DNA from: Beggiatoa alba B18LD
Lineage (GTDB): Bacteria > Pseudomonadota > Gammaproteobacteria > Beggiatoales > Beggiatoaceae
NCBI RefSeq assembly: GCF_000245015.1
Contig: NZ_JH600070.1
Span: 980,115-1,044,114, forward strand
Length of the DNA stretch: 64,000 nt
Direction of reading: 5' to 3'
Shown: piece by piece, positions 57,558 to 64,000 of the stretch
How positions within the stretch are numbered: the first letter of the stretch is position 1
Layout of the letters: each line of letters starts with the position of its first letter
Program-made: the position numbers and the translations under genes
Notes under the pieces: generated by a model
What the model saw: the letters and a program-made list of their open reading frames with translations, nothing else
What the model was told of the DNA's origin: nothing
Databases searched by the model: none

Positions 57558-60446
57558 ATGCATTTTCATAAAACGGTTATTTCGCACTGGTTTTACCAGT
57601 CTATGCTTGGGCTTATCGTGCTATGTTTAAGCACGTTAGCACAAGCAACTACTTATACAGTCACAACTTTAGAAGACAGTGGCACAGGTTCATTACGTCA
57701 AGCTATTTTAGACGCAAATGCAAATCCAACAGACGATGAAATTGTTTTTGCGGTGAATGGAATAATATCCTTAACCTCAACATTAAGTATTAATAACAAT
57801 GGTAGTTTGACGATTATAGGAAATGGTGCAGAAAATACAATTATTAGCGGTAGCGATACTGTTCGAGTTTTTCTTGTCAATGCAGGAACAAAAGCAAAAA
57901 TCACCCGCTTAAACATTACGCACGGAATGACAAGTCTGGGAGCGGGGATTGCGCTAAGTGGTCAATTAATATTAGAAGACTGTATTATCAGTAATAACAC
58001 AGCAGAATATGGTGCAGGTATTACAGCTTTCTACTCCGATAACAGTGCTCCCCCGATAGCCTTGACAATCACTAGATGCCTATTGACACAAAATCAAAGT
58101 ATGAATTGGGGAGGCGCGATAATGATGCTCGTGAACGCATCACCCTTCGACCCTGCCAAAATAACCGCTAATATTGTGGACAGCACCATTTCTGAAAATA
58201 CCTCAGGGGAAGGAGGTGGCATTTATAGTCAAAGTTCTACCCTGACACTGACGAATACAGACGTTATCCATAATATAGCCAAAAATGGGGGGGGTATTTC
58301 TACCAATGGTTCTATCGTTAAGATTGAACAAAGTACAATAGATAAAAATCAAGCAATTGCGACCCCCGAACAGTTCAAAACGACTGGACAAGGTTCAGGT
58401 GGCGGGATTAGCGCAGTAGCAAGCACTATTACCTTAACAAACAGCTCGTTAAATGGAAATACCGCTTCATATGGCGGTGCTGGTGCTTATCTCTTAAATA
58501 GTCAAGCCATATTCTCAAAAGTCACGATTAACGCTAACACAGCGACCCGTGGCGGTGGTCTCTATTTTGGTTCTAACAAAAATCAACAACTTTATATTAC
58601 AGACAGTGAGATAGCCCATAACGCCGTTATCCCTTTTGATGTTTATACCGTTTTAGGGGGTGGAATTACCATTGAAGGGGGTGGATTAGTCATCGAAAAC
58701 ACGATAATTAGTGATAACACAACCACCAACGACGGGGCGGGTATAGGACTATCAAATACATACGGTTTTGGCGTTACTGCTAAAATTACGCGCAGTCAGT
58801 TTATTCGTAATAATGCCAATAACATGGGGGGCGGACTTTCTGCAAATGGACTGAACAAAGAAAACGGTGTTTCTGTTGCGATTTCTGATAGCATTTTCAA
58901 CGGCAATTTCGCAAAAACTAGCGGTGGTGGCATTGGTTATGGACTGAGTGAAAAAGATTTTTGGATTATCAATAGCCTTTTTTATAACAATTCAGCACTG
59001 AGTGGGGGCGGTGTGTTCCATGAAAGTAAAGGAACACTTCACGTCATTAATACAACACTCACTAACAACTACGCATACTATGGCGGTAATCTTTTCATCA
59101 ATGCCTCAGTCACGGGAATTGGTAACACCGCCTTGATTAACAGCATCGTTGCTAACAACCTCCGTGGTGGAGACTGTTACAATCATCGCGGAACGATAAC
59201 AGATGGCGGCACTGTTTCTGCACAAAACAGCCTTATAAAAGACGGACTCACCTGTATTAATGGAACAAACTTAAACAACCTAACGGGCGACCCTGCTTTA
59301 AATGCAGACTTTAAACCCCTTTTATCTAGCCCCGTCGTTGATAAAGGCAATAATGTCCTACTGACTCAATATATCGCTGACCCTAAAACAGATTTAGGTC
59401 TTAATGCCCGTATTGATGGCAATGCAGTTGACATCGGCGCGTATGAACTACAACGGATTACCATTTCCCCCATCAATACAAACTGTAACCTCGCCACTGC
59501 GACAGAAATTAGCCTTTTATGTAATGCCAATGATGTCGAAATTACCAAACCGCTCACCGTCACCGCAACAGGCAATATGAGCAATCTGGTTATTTCCGCT
59601 ACAGTAATGAATCAAGGCTGGCTCAGTAATTTATATATCAAACCCACAGGCACTATTGTAGGCGGTATCTTAACGGGAAAAGTGACCAATCGCGGCACAC
59701 TCACCGATATCGACTTTAAAGGCAATCTATTAGAAGGCGGACTGCTTACAGGCACAATTCGCAACAGCAGCGCGGTACAAGGCGAAATCAACAATGTCCG
59801 TTTAGCGGACAATGCCACACTGACAGGCGGGATTTTATCAGGGCGCATTATTGGCAATCCCAACGCCCCCGCGAAAATTAGCAATGTCACCATTAAAGCA
59901 GGTAGCCATCTAAGCGGTGTCGTTTTAGGGGAAGGCGTGACACAAACAAGCAACATAACGATAGAAACAGCCGTTACCTTACCAGCATTACCCCGTGTCT
60001 ATGCCTTTGACGCAATAGGCGAACCAACCACCACCAACAGCCAATTTTTAGGCGGTATTAGCGTTGGTAACACCGCCCATACAACTACGGCAACTCTCAA
60101 CTTATCCAATCCCGTCAAAATTAAAGGGCGAGTATGGATAGACCCCGCACACATAGATAAAACAGCCGAGTTTTTTGTTTATGCGGCTTACACCCACAAC
60201 GAAAATGCTGAACCCAAATACTACATGCTCGATAAAACAGGCACTATCCATCTGTGGAATAAAGAACCGACAACCCTAATCCCATTCACACAAAACACCC
60301 TCCTAGAAACAATGCACGATATAACTATCTACACAGGACGCTTTGTTGCGACAGGTAAACTCGACATTGTCTTTGGATACCGACTAGCGGATGGTACAAC
60401 GGTGATGAATGAAGAAGAAATGATGCAAGTAATGATTAATCCGTAA
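57558..60446 (+). CDS. Large secreted right-handed beta-helix protein with PMP-like repeats
   Basis: A signal peptide (FYQSMLGLIVLCLSTLAQA) is followed by YTVTTLEDSGTGSLRQAILD, a common opening of beta-helix surface proteins. Many repeats of the GGGI/GAGI-N-x-[ST] type then follow (SNNTAEYGAGITAF, SGEGGGIYSQ, NGGGISTNGS, ASYGGAGAYL, TRGGGLYFGS), as in chlamydial PMP and parallel beta-helix adhesins. A choice-of-anchor-Q-like end of the helix reads DPALNADFKPLLSSP to NAVDIGAYELQ. After that come repeats of GGxLxGxIxN type and a C-terminal domain. The ATG at 57558 has GGAG eight bases upstream. It is probably surface-exposed or secreted; no partner secretion gene adjoins it. Confidence 0.85.
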   Translation: MHFHKTVISHWFYQSMLGLIVLCLSTLAQATTYTVTTLEDSGTGSLRQAILDANANPTDDEIVFAVNGIISLTSTLSINNNGSLTIIGNGAENTIISGSDTVRVFLVNAGTKAKITRLNITHGMTSLGAGIALSGQLILEDCIISNNTAEYGAGITAFYSDNSAPPIALTITRCLLTQNQSMNWGGAIMMLVNASPFDPAKITANIVDSTISENTSGEGGGIYSQSSTLTLTNTDVIHNIAKNGGGISTNGSIVKIEQSTIDKNQAIATPEQFKTTGQGSGGGISAVASTITLTNSSLNGNTASYGGAGAYLLNSQAIFSKVTINANTATRGGGLYFGSNKNQQLYITDSEIAHNAVIPFDVYTVLGGGITIEGGGLVIENTIISDNTTTNDGAGIGLSNTYGFGVTAKITRSQFIRNNANNMGGGLSANGLNKENGVSVAISDSIFNGNFAKTSGGGIGYGLSEKDFWIINSLFYNNSALSGGGVFHESKGTLHVINTTLTNNYAYYGGNLFINASVTGIGNTALINSIVANNLRGGDCYNHRGTITDGGTVSAQNSLIKDGLTCINGTNLNNLTGDPALNADFKPLLSSPVVDKGNNVLLTQYIADPKTDLGLNARIDGNAVDIGAYELQRITISPINTNCNLATATEISLLCNANDVEITKPLTVTATGNMSNLVISATVMNQGWLSNLYIKPTGTIVGGILTGKVTNRGTLTDIDFKGNLLEGGLLTGTIRNSSAVQGEINNVRLADNATLTGGILSGRIIGNPNAPAKISNVTIKAGSHLSGVVLGEGVTQTSNITIETAVTLPALPRVYAFDAIGEPTTTNSQFLGGISVGNTAHTTTATLNLSNPVKIKGRVWIDPAHIDKTAEFFVYAAYTHNENAEPKYYMLDKTGTIHLWNKEPTTLIPFTQNTLLETMHDITIYTGRFVATGKLDIVFGYRLADGTTVMNEEEMMQVMINP

Positions 60447-60467
60447 TCATTTCAAGGCGGACAGGAC

Positions 60468-60508
60468 AGACCTGCTAGGTTTTGAAAACCTAGCAGGTCT
60501 TTTTTTTG
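60468..60508 (+). terminator. Rho-independent terminator of the beta-helix gene (AGACCTGC family)
   Basis: AGACCTGCTAGGTTTT and AAAACCTAGCAGGTCT are perfect complements around one G, with eight to nine T after, starting 22 bases after the stop. Confidence 0.88.
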
Positions 60509-61011
60509 TCTGAATCAGAATTCACAGAATTTTCAGAATTAGCAGAATTAAAAACAATTAAAAATATAATTTTTTATTCTTTTAATTTTATTGTCTTTTT
60601 AATTCTGAAAATTCTGTTAATTCTGAAAATTCTGATTCAGACAATCTTTTAATCCTGAAAATTCTGATTCAGACAGTGTTTTAATCTTTAAGGTCAACCC
60701 TTTTCACGTGTTTCCACAGACCTGCTAGGTTTTGAAAACCTAGCAGGTCTTTTTTTTGTCTGAATCAGAATTCACAGAATTTTCAGAATTTTCAGAATTA
60801 GCAGAATTAAAAAAATTAATATTGTTTTGTTTTTAGTGTTTTAAATCCTAAAGACTGTCTGAACCAGAATTAGCAGAATTAAAAACAATTAAAAATATAA
60901 TTTTTTATTCTTTTAATTTTATTGTCTTTTTAATTCTGAAAATTCTGTTAATTCTGAAAATTCTGATTCAGACAATCTTTTAATCCTGAAAATTCTGATT
61001 CAGACAGTGTT
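60509..61011. repeat. 9-base-period inverted arrays, second hairpin and 147-bp direct repeat, copy D
   Basis: The array after the first terminator repeats the order TGTCTGAATC, AGAATTnnn units, AT-rich spacer, complementary units, GATTCAGACA. It is followed by GGTCAACCCTTTTCACGTG and a second copy of the hairpin with T tract (60718-60758). The 147 bases at 60534-60680 reappear, identical as far as I can compare, at 60865-61011. The second copy ends on the stop codon of the MmeI-like gene. It fills the 563-bp gap between the two genes; no coding sequence is seen. Confidence 0.85.
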
Positions 61012-63895
61012 ATTCCGCACTCCTTTCTAAATTCAACGCTAATAAACGCCCTAATACTTCATCATCACTTAAATTGTGTTCCCAACCGTAAGCAGTGGCG
61101 ACCGCTTTATCTAACGTGTCGTGTGCTTTAACAAGCCATTGCGGTTTTTGATTGTAAAGATTAGTTAAAGTGCGTTTTTTTAACTCTTTTTCTGCTTCTG
61201 CGTCTATCGGCAAAATACGGTCAGGATAGCCCGCGACGATTTCAGGAACACGTTGCACCAGATTAGGCGGATTTAGCCAGTTGTCACGTAGTTCATTTAA
61301 GCGTTTTGTCGCTGTAGCAATCGCTTGTGCGTGCGGATTATCGGCGTAATCACTCGCAGGAATGTTGGGGCTTAAGCCTTCGGGAAAGGGGAAAGTTTCA
61401 AAAGTTGTGCTCGGCGTGTAACGTGGGTCATTGCCTTTGCCTAACCATGTACACAAGCGCAAACTCCAAAGTTCATGAAAACGGGAATGTAAAACGCCGA
61501 AAGTCGTATCATCATCGCGGGCAATGGCAACTACTAAATTTTCAGGAAGTTGAATTTTTGGTAACCAAACAAAAAGACGATATTTTGCGGTCATCGTTGT
61601 CGCAATAAAGCGGGATAGCGGTTTGATAGCATTGCGCATACCTGAACGAGTTTCCCCATATCGCCACCAATATTTTCTATGTCCATCTCGTCGTAAATTT
61701 TCACGCGATGGCTTAACATTTTTTAAAATATATTCAAACGGTTTTTCATACAAACTGGCATCGTCTTCAGACATATTCACACCAAAATCAATAATCCAAG
61801 TGTCTGAATAACGGCGCACAATATCCATACCATTCGCCCAAGGGCGCAAAACGTCACTATTTGGCTTTCCATTGGGATTAAAAGAAGATTTAATCCACTC
61901 GCGGGCTAAATCGCCAGTAATATCAAACGCGCCATTTTTTTGCGTACCGATAAAAGCCGTATTTGCATTTTCCGCCAATGGCTTCGCTTTGGTTAAATCT
62001 AAGGCTTGCGCTGTATTCGGCGCGGTCAAATCGCTATATATTTCAGATGTTACCTGATTATCTAACATCGTGATGGGGTAAAGTTGCTGTTTTTCTGGGC
62101 TAGTGAAACAAACCAAAGACACCCGCACCGCCGCGCCTTCATTAACCCAAGGCTCATCACCCCATGCGTGAAAAATTCGCCCTGTTTCCACAATTCTATC
62201 CAAGACTTTACGATTACTACCGCCACGAATGGAATTTGTAGAAACCAGCCCAACCGCCTGCACGCGCCCTTGCGCTAACTGCGCCCGTGCTTTTTCAAAC
62301 CAATAACAGACTAAATCCGCACCACCTGCGACTCGTCCTTGAAATAAATCGCGTAACTGCGTGACATGCTCCTCACCTAAAACAGAAATCATTTTTTTAT
62401 CGCCCAAAAATGGCGGATTACTCACAATAAAATCAACAGTTTTCCAAGTCTTTTCTATCCCTGTTGTGGTTAATAAAGCATCGCAACACTCGATATTATC
62501 TAATTTTTCTAAAACGGGATTTTTCGGCAAATCATAACCATGCTTTAACACCCACTGAATCTGCCCAATCCACACCGTAACCCGTGCTAATTCAGCCGCA
62601 TAAGGATTAATTTCAATCCCATTTAAATTTTTAGGGCTGACACGCGGAAATTGTCTTTCTAAGCCCATCATTTCCGCATCAATCAATACTTTATTTTCCA
62701 AATCTTTTAAGCCTAACAAAGCTAAATATAAAAAGTTTCCAGAACCACAAGCAGGGTCAAGCACTTGCAGATTATTCAACCGCTCTAAAAAACCATGATA
62801 CAAACCATCAGCATCAAGCTCATTTTTAGATTTTTTAGTTTTACGAGTCCCTTTCCCCTGTTTTTCTAACAAAGACTGAATTTGTAACTTTATTTGTTCC
62901 CACTCAGCCTTTAAAGGTGTAAAAATCACGGGTTCTAAAATCCGCATAATAGAATCACGGTCAGTATAATGCGCCCCTAATTGACTGCGTTTATCAGGGT
63001 CTAAACCGCGCTCAAACAGCGTGCCGAAAATGGAAGGCTCTATATCTTTCCATTCATAACGAGCAACTTCTACAACCTGTTTAATATCCGCTTCTTCCAG
63101 CGATAAAACACTATCATCATCAAACAAACCGCCGTTAAACCAAGCAATATCTTCAATACCAAAACTATCCCCCGTTTGCATGGCGGCAAACAATTGACTA
63201 ACCCGTGATTGAAAGCGGTTTTGTTTTCGAATTTCTTTTAAAACAGACTCTAAAAGCCGTGTAAAAATTTTATTCGGCAAAATTTCGGTATTTTCGGCAA
63301 ACATACAAAACACAAGCCGATTAATAAAATGGGCGACTTGTTGCGGGTCATGTCCTCGACTGCGTAAACGTTGCGCTAACTCTGTGAATTTTCTGGCAAC
63401 ATCTAAAGTAACCGCATCCCGCGTGCGTTGTGGTTTAAAAACCGATTCGATACGGTCTTTATCAAAAATAGTTTTTAACAGTTTGAGTTTTGACGGGTCA
63501 CGTAAATCTGCTAATTCGATTAAATGAACTTCTGCAACGGTATTTGTGAAATTCGTATGAATTTCTATCATTTCCATATCAGAAACGATTAATAACGGCG
63601 GATTTTCTAAAGCAAGCGCATATTGCTGTAACTGTACAAAGGCTTTTCTTAAATCCTTACCTTTGCCTTTATATTCCCAAGCAAAACAGCCTTTTAACCA
63701 AACATCTGCCCAGCCTCTTGTCCCTGTGGTTTTATTCGCGCCTTTTTCAAAGGTAAAAAATTCGCCATCGGGGTCGAGTTCGGCGGGAGTTTTTTCGCCG
63801 AGCAACTGGCAAAGCTGGAGAAAATGTTGTTGTGAACCAGAACGTTCAGTTAATTCTGAATTGCGCCAAGTATTGATAAAGTCATCGACTGTCAT
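61010..63895 (-). CDS. MmeI-like type IIL restriction-modification enzyme (nuclease-methyltransferase fusion)
   Basis: At 961 residues this is a single-chain enzyme that both cuts and methylates. The N-terminal nuclease shows a PD-ExK motif with Asp64 (GWADVW) and Glu74-x-Lys76 (FAWEYKGKGK). A helical spacer follows (HFINRLVFCMFAENTEILPN), then an N6-adenine methyltransferase with RSQLGAHYTDRDSIMRILEP, motif I LDPACGSGNFLYLALLGL and catalytic NPPF in FIVSNPPFLGDKKM. The target-recognition region and C-terminal domain (DPRYTPSTTFETFPFPEGLS) complete the MmeI layout. It stands alone, as type IIL enzymes do. The catalytic residues look intact, so it may be active. The final codons abut a repeat. 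Confidence 0.9.
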   Translation of the reverse strand: MTVDDFINTWRNSELTERSGSQQHFLQLCQLLGEKTPAELDPDGEFFTFEKGANKTTGTRGWADVWLKGCFAWEYKGKGKDLRKAFVQLQQYALALENPPLLIVSDMEMIEIHTNFTNTVAEVHLIELADLRDPSKLKLLKTIFDKDRIESVFKPQRTRDAVTLDVARKFTELAQRLRSRGHDPQQVAHFINRLVFCMFAENTEILPNKIFTRLLESVLKEIRKQNRFQSRVSQLFAAMQTGDSFGIEDIAWFNGGLFDDDSVLSLEEADIKQVVEVARYEWKDIEPSIFGTLFERGLDPDKRSQLGAHYTDRDSIMRILEPVIFTPLKAEWEQIKLQIQSLLEKQGKGTRKTKKSKNELDADGLYHGFLERLNNLQVLDPACGSGNFLYLALLGLKDLENKVLIDAEMMGLERQFPRVSPKNLNGIEINPYAAELARVTVWIGQIQWVLKHGYDLPKNPVLEKLDNIECCDALLTTTGIEKTWKTVDFIVSNPPFLGDKKMISVLGEEHVTQLRDLFQGRVAGGADLVCYWFEKARAQLAQGRVQAVGLVSTNSIRGGSNRKVLDRIVETGRIFHAWGDEPWVNEGAAVRVSLVCFTSPEKQQLYPITMLDNQVTSEIYSDLTAPNTAQALDLTKAKPLAENANTAFIGTQKNGAFDITGDLAREWIKSSFNPNGKPNSDVLRPWANGMDIVRRYSDTWIIDFGVNMSEDDASLYEKPFEYILKNVKPSRENLRRDGHRKYWWRYGETRSGMRNAIKPLSRFIATTMTAKYRLFVWLPKIQLPENLVVAIARDDDTTFGVLHSRFHELWSLRLCTWLGKGNDPRYTPSTTFETFPFPEGLSPNIPASDYADNPHAQAIATATKRLNELRDNWLNPPNLVQRVPEIVAGYPDRILPIDAEAEKELKKRTLTNLYNQKPQWLVKAHDTLDKAVATAYGWEHNLSDDEVLGRLLALNLERSAE

Positions 63896-63970
63896 GGATA
63901 AAAACCGATAGTGTTTAAATCAAAATTGATAAGATGAATAGGATTATTGTAACTTAATCAGGATTAAAGA

Positions 63971-64000
63971 CTGTCTGAATCAGAATTTTCAGAATTAACA
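63971..64000. repeat. Start of another 9-base-period array (cut by the right edge)
   Basis: CTGTCTGAATCAGAATTTTC then AGAATTAACA matches the opening of the arrays at 29.8, 37.7 and 60.5 kb. It begins about 75 bases upstream of the MmeI-like start, so this gene has the repeat family on both sides. Confidence 0.75.

Noticed and set aside
59612..59956. 114-codon minus-strand frame inside the beta-helix gene
   Set aside because: The frame arises from the regular codon pattern of the repeat region on the opposite strand.
60468..60758. Insertion sequence with the hairpins as ends
   Set aside because: No transposase frame lies between them, and the hairpins are in the same orientation rather than inverted.

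Overview
The window looks like a chromosome segment of an AT-rich gammaproteobacterium, most probably a filamentous sulfur bacterium of the Thiotrichales/Beggiatoaceae type. This is inferred from gene content and not from a marker search. The grounds are the gammaproteobacterial ubiE-ubiJ-ubiB operon and hrpB, nitrogen fixation (nifN), acetate uptake (yjcH-actP), a CbbR-like regulator of CO2 fixation, a DUF928/CHASE2-cyclase pair of the kind also common in cyanobacteria, and intergenic DNA rich in short palindromic repeats. I see no rRNA operon, CRISPR array or transposase gene. The only tRNA is tRNA-Leu(GAG).

Layout. 1-0.5 kb: 5' part of nifN on the minus strand behind a sigma-54 promoter and a NifA-type upstream site. 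0.8-2.8 kb: a stand-alone DUF262/DUF1524 (GmrSD-like) defence gene. 3-5.4 kb: cNMP/CBS/DUF294 signalling protein plus a degenerate DnaQ-like partner. 5.5-9.5 kb: glycerophosphodiesterase and HrpB helicase. 9.8-11.9 kb: yjcH-actP with promoter and terminator. 12-16.4 kb: HExxH protein, di-heme peroxidase, a CUB-like/coiled-coil envelope protein, an OmpA-like protein, and a 32-residue membrane microprotein. 16.5-25.9 kb (minus): HDAC-like amidohydrolase, proB, metG, hybrid histidine kinase, ligA, DUF1737-like protein. 26-32.6 kb: orphan YejB-like permease, then five minus-strand envelope genes that resemble a pilus/secretion accessory locus. 32.8-36 kb: rluB, queF and a REC-histidine kinase. 36.5-42.9 kb: leader peptide plus cbbR-like gene, mtaD, SpoIIE-type phosphatase, moeA. 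43-50 kb: small dual-specificity phosphatase, recG, ubiE-ubiJ-ubiB. 50-57 kb: DUF928 plus CHASE2-adenylate cyclase, tRNA-Leu, GST, glmU, EIQSDW-motif protein. 57.5-60.4 kb: large secreted beta-helix protein. 61-63.9 kb: single-chain MmeI-like restriction-modification enzyme.

How the parts fit. Metabolically the window suits a mixotroph that fixes N2, takes up acetate and probably fixes CO2, with ubiquinone-based respiration. Signalling is prominent: two multidomain histidine kinases, a class III cyclase, a cNMP/CBS protein and a PP2C phosphatase. Defence is represented at both ends (GmrSD-like and MmeI-like).

The most unusual feature is the intergenic DNA, which holds several interleaved repeat families. 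One is a 95-bp miniature element with TATAGTAAACGTA ends. A second is a family with 17-bp CTCGCCGAACTCAGGTT ends that encloses unrelated interiors. A third is a module made of a perfect AGACCTGCTAGGTTTT hairpin followed by inverted arrays with a 9-base period (AGAATTnnn). These modules serve as gene terminators in some places and reach into a stop codon in another. The best candidates for undescribed biology are these repeats, the 16-residue leader peptide in front of the cbbR-like gene, the duplicated-domain envelope locus, the apparent frameshift in the EIQSDW gene, and a possible small RNA upstream of recG.
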